Shown here in pieces: positions 10,150 to 19,099 of a stretch of DNA of 64,000 bases. The position numbers and the translations under genes were made by a program. How positions within the stretch are numbered: position 1 is the stretch's first letter; each line of letters starts with the position of its first letter. Origin of the DNA: Pedobacter insulae (GTDB lineage: Bacteria > Bacteroidota > Bacteroidia > Sphingobacteriales > Sphingobacteriaceae). The notes beneath the pieces are model-generated. The model ran no database searches. It worked only from the letters and a program-made list of their open reading frames with translations, and was not told the DNA's origin. The stretch spans positions 310,001 to 374,000 of the forward strand of contig NZ_FOPP01000004.1 of assembly GCF_900113525.1 (NCBI RefSeq), read 5' to 3'.

Positions 10150-12525
10150 ATGAAAACAACTTTACTTACCCTTGCCATCCTTATTCTTAGTACCCTCTTA
10201 TTTGCACAACGTGCACAACTTTTAGGTATGGTACAAGAGCATCCGGGCAATAGCCCACTTCCTTCTGTTACCGTTACATTGAAAGATGCATCCGCAAAAC
10301 TGATAGCCGCAGCAATTACAAATGATCAGGGGATTTACCAGTTAGACGGCATTCCAACTGGCAGTTTTGTTCTTACTTATAGCTTCACAGGCTTCGAGAC
10401 CTTCACAAAAGCCATTGAGATTACTTCCAGTAAATCTATTAACCTAAATGCAGTCGCCTTAAAACCAGATGCCAGGCTATTAAGCGAAGTCACTGTCATC
10501 GGCGAAAGAGCGGCTTTAAGTCTTAAGCCTGGAAAAAAAGTATTTGAGGTAGGGAAGGATATAGTTGGACAGGCGGGTTCTATCACTGACCTGCTGAATG
10601 TTGTGCCGTCTGTGAGTGTGAGTCCCGGTGGAGGGATCAGTTTGAGGGGCAACAGTAGTGTATTGGTACTTATTGATGGTCGACGTAGTGGCCTAACTCA
10701 GAGCAATGCTTTGGAGCAGATTCCTGCCGATCGAGTGGAGCGTGTGGAGATAATTAGTAATCCTTCTTCCAAATATGATGCCTCAGGTTCAGCAGGGATC
10801 ATTAATATCATTTTAAAGAAAGATAAAAAGTCCGGTTTTAGCGGTCAACTCCGTGCGGTTGCCGGAAGTCCGAATGACACCAGACTCAATTCCAGTCTAA
10901 ACTATAAATCCGATAACCTTGATCTTTTTGCTACTTATGGAATAAGGAAAACGGATTATGTGGGTTTGTACAGGTTACAGCAAAGATTTAACCCTTTAGA
11001 AGCAGGTGAGCTAAACAGGCGTCAGGATGAGCAACGTCATGATGACGGTAAATTACTTTATTTCGGTATAGACTATCAAGTCAATGCAAAAAACACGGTT
11101 ACCGCAGCCTTTCTGCGCAATGCTACTGATGATCATGATAAAACGCAGTTGAGATATCTTTATTCCAACAAAGATGGGGCTATCGACAGCAGCCTAAATC
11201 GCAATGGCGAATCATGGGAGCAACGAAATTATAACCAGGTAGAGTTTAATTATACCCGCAATTTTAATACATCTGGCAAGAAGTTAACTGTAGACATGCA
11301 ATATGATTTCTGGAACAGCAATAAAGATTGGAATTTAAGTACGGAGCGCAATTTGCCAACAAATATCTTATTACCGATAGTGAGAACGGGAGCTCGTGGC
11401 GCCACCAAAGATCTCATTGTACAAACTGATTTGACACTACCGATAGATAGTAACGCCGGTTTTGCATTTGGTTTGAAAATGGACAACCGCAGCGTACGCA
11501 GTCATTTCATTGCAGAGCAGGAGCAAGGAGGTCTTTGGGATATTATTGATCAGATTGATAATCGATTGATTTACAAAGAATTGATTGGAACTGCATATAT
11601 CGAGTTTTCTAGTAAAAGTGGTCGCCTGAGCTATCAAGCAGGTTTAAGGAACGAGCTTACACAGATTGGCATTGAAGAAAGTGGTGGTGAATATGCCAGC
11701 ACTAAAAATTACAATCGTCTGTTTCCTACGCTTAGCCTCAATTATAACTTTAGCAAAGGTGTTACATTGCAAGGGAGCTATAGCAAAAGGATTAACCGCC
11801 CTTCTCTTAACCTCATCTATCCTTTTAATGAATTGACTGATTTAACGACTCGCTTTATGGGTAATCCAGATCTTAATCCATCTTATGCTGACGTTTTTGA
11901 ATTGAGCTTTCTGCAGAATTGGAATTCATTTACTTTCAACCCATCGGTATATTTCCAAAACAATAGGGATGTCATTAAAGAATATACCTACCGAAATAGC
12001 GATAACCTGTTTATCACTTTACCGGTTAATATTGACCACGAAACGCGACAAGGTATTGAATTGTTGCTGCAATACAAGCCGGTGAAATGGTTGCAGATGG
12101 CTACTGAAATTAACGCATACCGGTATTCACAGCGCGGGATTTATCATGGACAAGACTTTACCTACACAGATAATACCATCACAGGGAGAATGAATACCCA
12201 GGTTAAGTTAAAAAACAAGTTAGCGTTTCAAGCGATTTACAACTTCATTGGGGTAAATGCAACAGCACAAACGCGGAACACTGCTATTCATAGCATTGAT
12301 GTAGGTGCAAGCAAAACTTTTCTTAAGGATAGGATTACACTATTGTTTGATGCGAGCAATATATTTGAACTTCGAAAATTTGAGAGCAGAACTATAGGCG
12401 CTGATTATGTGATCAGACAAAGCAATATTCCCAATGCAACACGTTACAGGATGACGTTGATTTATAAGCTGAATCTGAAAAATAACCAATCCGTTAGGCA
12501 GGCGAAAAGTGGAAATAGGGGGTAA
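10150..12525 (+). CDS. TonB-dependent outer-membrane beta-barrel receptor
   Basis: An in-frame ATG at 10081 exists, but the start at 10150 gives a clean signal peptide (MKTTLLTLAILILSTLLFAQ) and a 791-residue protein. It has a CarboxypepD_reg-like domain (GMVQEHPGNSPLPSVTVTL), then a plug domain (VPSVSVSPGGGISLRGNSSVLVLIDG, VERVEIISNPSS) and a long barrel with aromatic strand ends. It matches the outer membrane beta-barrel family common in Sphingobacteriaceae. It is transcribed divergently from the LytS/LytR-like pair with roughly 95 bases between the two starts, so that system may control it. Substrate unknown. Confidence 0.87.
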   Translation: MKTTLLTLAILILSTLLFAQRAQLLGMVQEHPGNSPLPSVTVTLKDASAKLIAAAITNDQGIYQLDGIPTGSFVLTYSFTGFETFTKAIEITSSKSINLNAVALKPDARLLSEVTVIGERAALSLKPGKKVFEVGKDIVGQAGSITDLLNVVPSVSVSPGGGISLRGNSSVLVLIDGRRSGLTQSNALEQIPADRVERVEIISNPSSKYDASGSAGIINIILKKDKKSGFSGQLRAVAGSPNDTRLNSSLNYKSDNLDLFATYGIRKTDYVGLYRLQQRFNPLEAGELNRRQDEQRHDDGKLLYFGIDYQVNAKNTVTAAFLRNATDDHDKTQLRYLYSNKDGAIDSSLNRNGESWEQRNYNQVEFNYTRNFNTSGKKLTVDMQYDFWNSNKDWNLSTERNLPTNILLPIVRTGARGATKDLIVQTDLTLPIDSNAGFAFGLKMDNRSVRSHFIAEQEQGGLWDIIDQIDNRLIYKELIGTAYIEFSSKSGRLSYQAGLRNELTQIGIEESGGEYASTKNYNRLFPTLSLNYNFSKGVTLQGSYSKRINRPSLNLIYPFNELTDLTTRFMGNPDLNPSYADVFELSFLQNWNSFTFNPSVYFQNNRDVIKEYTYRNSDNLFITLPVNIDHETRQGIELLLQYKPVKWLQMATEINAYRYSQRGIYHGQDFTYTDNTITGRMNTQVKLKNKLAFQAIYNFIGVNATAQTRNTAIHSIDVGASKTFLKDRITLLFDASNIFELRKFESRTIGADYVIRQSNIPNATRYRMTLIYKLNLKNNQSVRQAKSGNRG

Positions 12526-12713
12526 AGTGATTCCTAGCTTAGCCAATCTTTATATGTTTTATCCAATAGGCTTAGTTTTGGGCAAACCGATATATCCAAT
12601 ACAAAAAAATGGAGTATTTATTGATGCTGATACAAAAGCATGGCTTGATGCTATACTAATGATATTAGAGCTCGACAATGTTTTAGGTTACATATTAAAG
12701 ATTCTATTAGATA

Positions 12714-13526
12714 TTAGCTATTCATCAAAATCTGATTGGGCGAGATTCCATATTTTTTTTTGAAAATAAAGGAAAAATGAGAGAGGTCTTCAAAACCGAC
12801 TTCAAGGTAGACCTCGGTTGGTTTTTTCTTTTTCTCGGAAAGATGATAATAAGCAAGTTCCAGTCTTTTATTGGTCAACCATTTTTGTGGCGTTGTCTGG
12901 AATATTTTTTTGAAGTCCCTATTGAATGTTGATAAACTTCGACCTGTCAGATAACCTAATTTTTCCATTGGCATGTTAAACATAAAATTTCGTTGCATGA
13001 AATCGACTAAATCGATCTTGCCAGGAATATCGAAATTAGCGAGGACGCTGTCTACGCTAGGGTCGATCAATCTCAGGATATTGATGGCCTCTTCGATTTT
13101 AAGGCTGGCCAGATTTGCTGGAAATTCAGTTTCCAATTCAAAATAAGGGATGAGAGAAGCTAGACAGCTTTTCAGCAAGGGGTGGTTACTAAAGCGGTAA
13201 ATCTTGTGCTGAGATTGGGTATGCTTGTTATGCTCAGTTTTTTCGTAGAATTTTTTTAGTCTTTCGGTTGATAAATGCATAACCACGGTTTTATGTGGCA
13301 TGCCGTTTTTAGGATAGTTGATGATCGTGGCCAGTTCGTTCCTGGGGATCAAGAAAATATCCCCAGTTTTAAAATCAAACGTGGATTCGGCCTGTATGAT
13401 CTTTGTTTCCCCCGAAATGAACCATACCAACATGTGATCATCAAACATCAAGTCCGATTTGAACAGCTTGTCCTGATAACAGGAAAGCTTGATGTCTTTG
13501 GTCAGGTATTTTGAAATATGTTCCAT
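12714..13526 (-). CDS. AraC-family transcriptional regulator
   Basis: The frame is open to 13580, but the ATG at 13526 (MEHISKYLTKDIKL) is preferred because the longer frame would run into the tail of a dehydrogenase pseudogene that ends at 13561. The protein has an N-terminal cupin-like sensor region and a C-terminal AraC DNA-binding domain with two helix-turn-helix motifs (LGYLTGRSLSTFNRDFKKIF and VGFEDLSHFSFIFKKKYG). Such regulators in Sphingobacteriaceae are often next to short-chain dehydrogenases, as here. An 18-bp direct repeat in front of the dehydrogenase gene (14902-14941) could be its operator. Confidence 0.88.
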   Translation of the reverse strand: MEHISKYLTKDIKLSCYQDKLFKSDLMFDDHMLVWFISGETKIIQAESTFDFKTGDIFLIPRNELATIINYPKNGMPHKTVVMHLSTERLKKFYEKTEHNKHTQSQHKIYRFSNHPLLKSCLASLIPYFELETEFPANLASLKIEEAINILRLIDPSVDSVLANFDIPGKIDLVDFMQRNFMFNMPMEKLGYLTGRSLSTFNRDFKKIFQTTPQKWLTNKRLELAYYHLSEKKKKPTEVYLEVGFEDLSHFSFIFKKKYGISPNQILMNS

Positions 13527-13560
13527 CGTGCTAAAGTTATTGGTTTTTGCACACTTTTCA

Positions 13561-13840
13561 TTAGACGCTTTGACCACCATCGATTAAATACTCCGACCCT
13601 GTAATGAATAATGCTTCGTCACTTAATAAATATGTGATTAAGCTTGCTACTTCTTGTGGTTTTCCGAAACGGAGTAAAGGGATACTTTTAACCATTTTAT
13701 TTTCAGTATTTTTTTCTTGGAGCTAATTCAACTGCTGCTATTTCAGAACAGTATTTAGCGGTGCTTTACTAGCTGCATAAACTAATAGCATATCTATTTT
13801 TCCATATCGCTGGTTTTCATATTCTAAAATTTAAGATTAA
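13561..13840 (-). pseudogene. Decayed short-chain dehydrogenase (SDR) remnant
   Basis: Read on the minus strand, bases 13840-13745 give RYGKIDML fused directly to LVYAASKAPLN, and bases 13750-13561 in another frame give AAVELAPR, then IPLLRFGKPQEVASL and FITGSEYLIDGGQSV followed by a stop. These are recognisable SDR landmarks: the segment before the NNAG motif, the catalytic YxxxK motif and the C-terminal cofactor/substrate loop. The part between the first two is deleted and there is a frameshift near 13745, so this is a broken gene. It lies between the AraC gene and an intact but different SDR. Confidence 0.8.
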
Positions 13841-13847
13841 AGTTGAT

Positions 13848-14846
13848 TTAAGAAATCTCAAAAGACACACCTGTCATATCCTCACTTAAATCCCATAGTC
13901 TTTTAGCACTACTTTCGTCCAAAGAGTAAGGTTTTACACCATAAGACCCAACACTGCTTTCATCGGCCAGTTGAGCAATATCACAATCTTCACAATAAAC
14001 GCCTCCAACATTATCAAGCAGAGAACTTGTAGCACACCATACTGTTGTTGCTGCACCTTGTTGAATTGATTTTAATCTTGCTGCCACTTCCGGAAGCATA
14101 TTACCATCAGCATCCAAGAAGCCCATTTGTTGAAATAGTTCTAACGAAGCTTCTCTGCCTAATTCAGTTCCTGCAATTGACCCAGGATGTAGTGAGTAAA
14201 CCCTAACGTTAAATGCTTTGGCACGGTTGTCAAGTTCAAGAGAAAATAAATTACTGGCCGTTTTTGATTGACCGTAAGCTTGTAAAGTTTCGTATTCTCT
14301 ATTAAGGAAGTTAGGGTCTTCAAAATTGAATGTACCCATTTGGTGTCCAAGAGACGATACATTGATTACTCTTGCACCATTTGCTTTTTTAAGTGCGGGA
14401 AATAATTTTGCTGTCAAGTGGAATTGACCTAAATAGTTAGTTGCCAATTGTGATTCAATACCTCTGCTGTCTCTGCGTAAAGGAACCCACATAATGCCTG
14501 CATTATTTATGAGCAAATGCAAAGGTCTGTTTGAAGCGAGGAATTTTTCAGCAAATACATCAATAGAGGCTGGATTCATAATATCCATTGTTTCTAATTC
14601 TACATTTTTTATACCGTTGAGATTTTTTTTAGCTTTATCAACGTCTCTTGCAGGTACAATTACTGTCGCCCCTGCGTTTGCAAGTGTAATTGTGGTTTCA
14701 AGGCCTATACCTGCATTTCCACCTGTTACAATTGCGATTTTACCTTTAAGGTCAATCCCATTGATTACATCACTTGTTGTTGATGTTGCGTTGAATCCTG
14801 AACCTTTTGGTTGTTGTAACGCACCTTGATAATTGTTGTGTCTCAT
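13848..14846 (-). CDS. Short-chain dehydrogenase/reductase
   Basis: The frame extends to 14888 but the ATG at 14846 (MRHNNYQGALQQPKGSGF) is the better start; the mature enzyme is 332 residues. The Rossmann nucleotide-binding motif TGGNAGIG, the NNAGIMW motif and the catalytic Ser...YGQSK are all present, so it should be an active NAD(P)-dependent oxidoreductase of the extended retinol-dehydrogenase-like type. Two near-identical 18-bp repeats lie 56-95 bases upstream of the start and look like a regulator-binding site. The substrate cannot be predicted. Confidence 0.9.
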   Translation of the reverse strand: MRHNNYQGALQQPKGSGFNATSTTSDVINGIDLKGKIAIVTGGNAGIGLETTITLANAGATVIVPARDVDKAKKNLNGIKNVELETMDIMNPASIDVFAEKFLASNRPLHLLINNAGIMWVPLRRDSRGIESQLATNYLGQFHLTAKLFPALKKANGARVINVSSLGHQMGTFNFEDPNFLNREYETLQAYGQSKTASNLFSLELDNRAKAFNVRVYSLHPGSIAGTELGREASLELFQQMGFLDADGNMLPEVAARLKSIQQGAATTVWCATSSLLDNVGGVYCEDCDIAQLADESSVGSYGVKPYSLDESSAKRLWDLSEDMTGVSFEIS

Positions 14847-14901
14847 TTTTTTAATTATTAAAAGTTTATAAGACAAAATTAGCGTCATAATAAGTGCTTC
14901 G

Positions 14902-14941
14902 CTTTGTTCAAAAAGTCAATTTACTTTGTTTAAAAAGTCAA
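14902..14941 (-). promoter_or_regulatory. 18-bp direct repeat, candidate AraC operator upstream of the SDR gene
   Basis: Two copies of ctttgttcaaaaagtcaa (14902-14919 and 14924-14941, one mismatch) are spaced by exactly 22 bases, about two helical turns. Head-to-tail repeats with this spacing are the usual form of AraC-family binding sites. They lie immediately upstream of the dehydrogenase start at 14846, and an AraC gene lies downstream of it. The assignment is inferred from layout only. Confidence 0.5.
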
Positions 14942-15120
14942 GGATTTATTGCCTGTTTATTTACTGAGGAATTTACTTTTTTCAATGATATCTTTGGACT
15001 TGCTAAATATTACTGGACTTATTTTTCAAAAAAAAATCCAATATTTACAGATGAGATGCCAGGCGGGGAAGACGGCAAGGGATCTTTTCTATCTGGCAGC
15101 CTTATCTTTAACCAGTTTAT

Positions 15121-15756
15121 ATGAAATATCGGACTAAACTTTTACTTCTTGTGTGCTGTGCAGCCCTTTCCTGTCAAAACCAACCACAGCGTACAACTGC
15201 GAAGACCAACACAAGACATGCAATAGGGAAGGACCTGCCGGAAATGCATGCGGATACGCTCCAGTTTATCCATTTTGATGGAAACCTCGATTATTGGTAC
15301 GCTTTCTTTCTGACATCACAGAAAGATACGCTGCGGCTGGTTACCGATCGGTTATTAGAAAAAGACCTGCTCAATAGGCTGCTTATCGTACGTTGGAAGC
15401 CAGACTCGCTTTGGGAAGCCGGGGACGATGAAAGAAAGTACATCGATAAACGCATAATCAGCTATAAGGAAATTAGAGGGAACCCATTCATCCCAGCGAT
15501 CTCTGAGGAGCAAGTGCTGGATGACATCAGGAACCTCGTGGAGGTAAAAGAAAATGCCGAACGTGTCTGGATTGCCAAAAAACCAAATTTCGAATACCCA
15601 TATTATGAAATCGAAACAGCAACTGAGGGAGAAGGAACTGTCTCCAGATTGTACTCTTTCAGAGCGTATACTTATCCGCGCTATGAAATCAAAATTTTTA
15701 ACCGTTCCAATGATAGCGAATTGGCCTTAGCAGACTGGCGCAAGATAAATAACTGA
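15121..15756 (+). CDS. Putative lipoprotein of unknown function
   Basis: The 211-residue protein starts with MKYRTKLLLLVCCAALSCQNQ, a lipoprotein signal with lipobox ALSC (lipidated Cys18). The rest is hydrophilic and mixed, with a DUF-like feel (YWYAFFLTSQKDTLRLVTDRLL) but no motif I recognise. Its stop codon overlaps the ATG of the next gene (TGATG at 15754-15758), showing coupled translation with the following membrane-anchored protein. The two may form one envelope complex. Confidence 0.7.
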   Translation: MKYRTKLLLLVCCAALSCQNQPQRTTAKTNTRHAIGKDLPEMHADTLQFIHFDGNLDYWYAFFLTSQKDTLRLVTDRLLEKDLLNRLLIVRWKPDSLWEAGDDERKYIDKRIISYKEIRGNPFIPAISEEQVLDDIRNLVEVKENAERVWIAKKPNFEYPYYEIETATEGEGTVSRLYSFRAYTYPRYEIKIFNRSNDSELALADWRKINN

Positions 15757-16442
15757 TGAAACATTTTAAAAAATTGGCCTTGTTAATTCTATTCTTATTA
15801 CTGATTCCTATTGTGCTGCTGTACATCAATATACAGAAGGCAGCCCGGCTAGATGCACACTATATGGCGGCTCTTCAGGGGATGCATTCCGAGCCATTTG
15901 TGATCGACGAGCTGAATATTCCAGGCAAGAAACTTGTTCTTCAATCCAGTGCTGCTTCCGCAGGAAGCCTGCAGAAAGCCGAAGGACTGGGATACCTGCA
16001 CTATGATACGCTTAAGAAACAGATCATTATCAGTTCGGAGGAGAATGTTCGTGGCGAAGGAGGTTCTTCAGGTATGGACAAAATGGTTCATTTTTCTTAT
16101 TTCTCTTTGGAGGGAAAGCTGATGGACCATAAAAGCGCACGCCACAGAGTTGATGATGCGGGACTTGGAAATAGCATATTGCTGAAAAATTGGATTTTGC
16201 CATTCCAGAAATGGAAAGATGAAGGTCAGGAGATTTTCCTGAGGATCGGAAACGATACATTAAAATTTAAGCTTCCAGTAAAAAAGGGCGAAATTTTTCT
16301 GACAGAAAAACACAGCTACCGGACAGACCTTGCCTATTACAAGCTGCCTTCGGCCCTCAATAAAGAATTTCCAACCTTTTTGCTTTATCAGCCCCAGAAT
16401 GGGCGCGAACGGCTCTTCATAATAAAAAACCGCGATAAATAG
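15756..16442 (+). CDS. Membrane-anchored protein of unknown function
   Basis: The 228-residue protein has a single N-terminal membrane segment (residues 6-26, LALLILFLLLIPIVLLYINI) followed by a soluble region that should lie in the periplasm. No conserved motif was recognised. It overlaps the upstream lipoprotein gene by one base in TGATG, so the two are co-expressed. It ends about 90 bases before the convergent beta-lactamase-like gene. Confidence 0.68.
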   Translation: MKHFKKLALLILFLLLIPIVLLYINIQKAARLDAHYMAALQGMHSEPFVIDELNIPGKKLVLQSSAASAGSLQKAEGLGYLHYDTLKKQIIISSEENVRGEGGSSGMDKMVHFSYFSLEGKLMDHKSARHRVDDAGLGNSILLKNWILPFQKWKDEGQEIFLRIGNDTLKFKLPVKKGEIFLTEKHSYRTDLAYYKLPSALNKEFPTFLLYQPQNGRERLFIIKNRDK

Positions 16443-16532
16443 ATGACCGGCATTATGGATGGGCAGATGATTTCCTTAGAGAAGACCCGTGAAATTTCAA
16501 AGGAGATTGTAAACATCAACGGATTGGCCAGA

Positions 16533-17687
16533 TCAGAGCGGCTTTGAGGCTTTAATTACCGCCATCAACTCTAAAATATAGGCATGAGTAGATTTTTTAA
16601 GTCTGGGCCGCTCGTCAGTATTAAACTGAATAGCTATCGCGATATCCTCTTCTGGGAAATATTCAGCATCTGTACTATAACCTGGGAACCAACCGCCATG
16701 ACCATATCCTAAGCCAAAATCTTTACTTGGTCTAATTTGCATAGCAAAACCATAAAGATGATCTCTTCCTGTTTTCGCTTTCACACCTTTTTTCATTTCT
16801 TGTCTGCTTTCTTCAGAAATCCCTTTAAAATTATAAAGCGCTTTAGCAAAAACCGCTAAGTCTGTGGAATTGGAAACAAAACCACCACCAGCCCATTCAA
16901 ATTGCGGACTAAAAACGAATTGGCCATCTTTAACCATGGCACCATGGAAAGGAAATGGACTTTGGTTGCCGGAATAACCAGTAGCCAATCGTTCGAATTT
17001 CGATTTTGTGGAAGGCTCAGTGTTCACTAATTGATAAGGTTTAATGACTTGCTCTTTAATCATATCGTACATTTTCTTACCACTTATGTTTTCTAATATG
17101 TAAGCTAATATCAAGTAATTCGTATCCGCATAACCCCAATCTGTTCCCGCGACAAATAATGGTTTTCGGTTAAAAACATAACCAAACGTTTCCACTGGTG
17201 ACCAAACTTTATAAGGATCTTGTTTAATTTTTTCCATAAAATCGCCCAATTCGTAATACTCTTCTATGCCAGAAGTATGATTCATCAATTGTCTGAATGT
17301 AATATCATTTGCGTTGGGCAGGCGATTAAACCATGGCTCCTTGCCAATATAGAGCGCTATTTTATCATCTAATTTAAATAAGCCTTTTTCTTTTAACATT
17401 AAGGCAACCACAGCAAATAAGGTTTTACCATTACTACCAGAAAACATTCGATGATCTGCTTTCATGGGTGTCATTTTTACGGAATCAGCAATACCAGCAG
17501 CTAAGGAGATCTTTTCTCCATTTGGCAAAATAGCGGCAAAGGTAATTCCCGGAAATTTATTCACCAACTGAAAGGAATCTAGTTTATTTTGTAATCTGCT
17601 TTTTAAGGTAGAATTAGTGCTCTTTTGAGCAAATACAGATTGTACAATTGATAAGCACAGCAGTAAAATTAAGGCGAAACGTTTCAT
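16533..17687 (-). CDS. Class C beta-lactamase / penicillin-binding-like serine hydrolase
   Basis: The 384-residue secreted protein (signal peptide to about residue 20, VFAQ) has the serine-hydrolase fold signature: nucleophile Ser85 and Lys88 in SGSNGKT, the second motif at Tyr186 and the HGG third motif in GYGHGGWFPGY. The second motif reads YADTN, with Asp in place of the usual Asn of YxN. Members of this S12/AmpC-like family include DD-peptidases, esterases and beta-lactamases; which activity applies is unknown. It stands alone between convergent and divergent neighbours. Confidence 0.85.
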   Translation of the reverse strand: MKRFALILLLCLSIVQSVFAQKSTNSTLKSRLQNKLDSFQLVNKFPGITFAAILPNGEKISLAAGIADSVKMTPMKADHRMFSGSNGKTLFAVVALMLKEKGLFKLDDKIALYIGKEPWFNRLPNANDITFRQLMNHTSGIEEYYELGDFMEKIKQDPYKVWSPVETFGYVFNRKPLFVAGTDWGYADTNYLILAYILENISGKKMYDMIKEQVIKPYQLVNTEPSTKSKFERLATGYSGNQSPFPFHGAMVKDGQFVFSPQFEWAGGGFVSNSTDLAVFAKALYNFKGISEESRQEMKKGVKAKTGRDHLYGFAMQIRPSKDFGLGYGHGGWFPGYSTDAEYFPEEDIAIAIQFNTDERPRLKKSTHAYILELMAVIKASKPL

Positions 17688-17965
17688 TAGTGTTTAGTTG
17701 AAATGGTAATATCGAAGTTAATGAGTTAAGCTCAACGTTTATAATTCTATCATTATTTTTACTTGGACACTTTTAAGCCGGCTAAGCTAGAGTAGGCGTT
17801 TTAGCTGCAATTTCTATATTAAATATACAATTAATCTCTGATAAAAAGAGTATTGAAGACAGTGTTTATTAGCACTCGCTAGCAATTGAATATGTATGAT
17901 TTGATAATGAGTTAATTTCTCTATCAAATATATCATTTGTATATTTAGTTCAAAACCCAGTTTCA

Positions 17966-18538
17966 ATGAACACGCACTCCTATCAAAATTTTGTGATTGA
18001 AGTATTTGACGATCCGACTTATCAATCTGCATCCACGGATAACAAATTTAATTATTCGAAACATTACTCCAGTCTTGATGAAGATTGTGTGCCAACATCA
18101 AAGCATGGCATCATAATCTATCAAGAAGGCAAAGAAAGGAACAACTGTATTATTCTTGGAGGTGGTGGTAGCACTAGTATTTACAATAATTCATCTGTTA
18201 TAGCTGCGGATCAATTATTGATTTGTTGCGCTGACAACATTTTTTGCATAAGCCTTCCTGACCTAAATTTAGAATGGAACATTCAGGCCGATCAGGCTAC
18301 TTGTTTTCATATTTATAACTTTCATGAAGATTATATAGTTCATGGGGAACTGACAATATCACGTATCGACAAAAATGGCAACATAAAGTGGCAGTATGGT
18401 GGTTCCGACATCTTTGTTACATTAGACAATGAAGATGCTTTTACCTTAAATTCTGATCACATAGCACTTACAGATTTTAGCAAGGCAAAATATAAGGTCG
18501 ATTTTAATGGTCAAACAATTGCGTATCAAGAGCAATAA
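17966..18538 (+). CDS. Unknown cytosolic protein with repeat-like beta-propeller pattern
   Basis: The 190-residue protein has no signal peptide. It contains GGGGSTSIYN, the segment LLICCADNIFCISLPDLNLEW and NGNIKWQYGGSDIFV, which look like blades of a PQQ/WD-like beta-propeller (alternating strand and W-x-Y motifs). I have the impression that similar proteins occur as immunity-like or orphan genes in variable loci, but I cannot name a family. A short 34-codon frame follows. Real coding seems likely from the smooth protein-like composition. Confidence 0.6.
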   Translation: MNTHSYQNFVIEVFDDPTYQSASTDNKFNYSKHYSSLDEDCVPTSKHGIIIYQEGKERNNCIILGGGGSTSIYNNSSVIAADQLLICCADNIFCISLPDLNLEWNIQADQATCFHIYNFHEDYIVHGELTISRIDKNGNIKWQYGGSDIFVTLDNEDAFTLNSDHIALTDFSKAKYKVDFNGQTIAYQEQ

Positions 18539-18582
18539 ATTATTTGTCAGAAATGAACTGAATAATAAGAAAAAGTGATAAA

Positions 18583-18687
18583 ATGGATTTCCATACCAAT
18601 TTAAATATCATAGTGGAGCCTATAAAAACAGAACTAAAGAACCTAGATTGGCTAATCCCAGGCTATATGAAAAAACTTATTATATGA
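18583..18687 (+). CDS. Short ORF, 34 aa, possibly a gene fragment
   Basis: An ATG at 18583 opens 34 codons (MDFHTNLNIIVEPIKTELKN...) and ends with TGA at 18685. It lies 45 bases after the unknown protein gene. The composition is protein-like, but the length suggests the leftover N-terminus of a truncated gene. No function can be given. Confidence 0.3.
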   Translation: MDFHTNLNIIVEPIKTELKNLDWLIPGYMKKLII

Positions 18688-18798
18688 CTTACGGAGATAG
18701 TTAAAGATCAATTAGTGAATTTTATCATTTATAGTCTCATTATCGTAATATATAATTACTTGGAATTTGATGGTAACCTCACTGCATCTATATAGATC

Positions 18799-19074
18799 AT
18801 GCCAATGGTTACATTTTCGATTTTACTCCTATTCGGAAGTATAGCCTTGATATATCTGGGACAACGTATCACCAACCACATATTACCATCCCTTTTTCTG
18901 CCGCAAATCTTAGGTTTTTTTATATTAATTTTCATCGCATTAGGTAATAATAACAGCATCTATGTAATAGGATATGGTATTGACGAGATCTTATGGAGTG
19001 CTTTATTTATAACGTCTTTGCTCAACCTCAGGCTATATTTGCGTCAACGAATGAGAATTATGAAAAACCTATGA
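18799..19074 (+). CDS. Small membrane protein of unknown function
   Basis: The 91-residue product is strongly hydrophobic, with three predicted membrane segments (about residues 3-20, 29-47 and 55-75) and a basic C-terminal tail (LRLYLRQRMRIMKNL) that should stay in the cytosol. No homologue is recognised. It is a stand-alone gene between the unknown cytosolic protein and the convergent toxin-antitoxin locus. Confidence 0.45.
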   Translation: MPMVTFSILLLFGSIALIYLGQRITNHILPSLFLPQILGFFILIFIALGNNNSIYVIGYGIDEILWSALFITSLLNLRLYLRQRMRIMKNL

Positions 19075-19099
19075 TAATTTCAAATAATACGATCTAAAT

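Noticed and set aside
12509..12763. 84-residue plus-strand frame overlapping the end of the receptor gene and of the AraC gene
   Set aside because: It overlaps both neighbours, starts inside the receptor gene and has no family-like motif; most likely a shadow frame.
14894..15124. Two overlapping plus-strand frames before the lipoprotein gene
   Set aside because: They cover the operator-like repeats and the leader of the next gene, and neither has a plausible start.
17814..18032. 72-residue minus-strand frame upstream of the unknown protein at 17966
   Set aside because: It overlaps the start of the opposite gene and has no recognisable composition or start signal.
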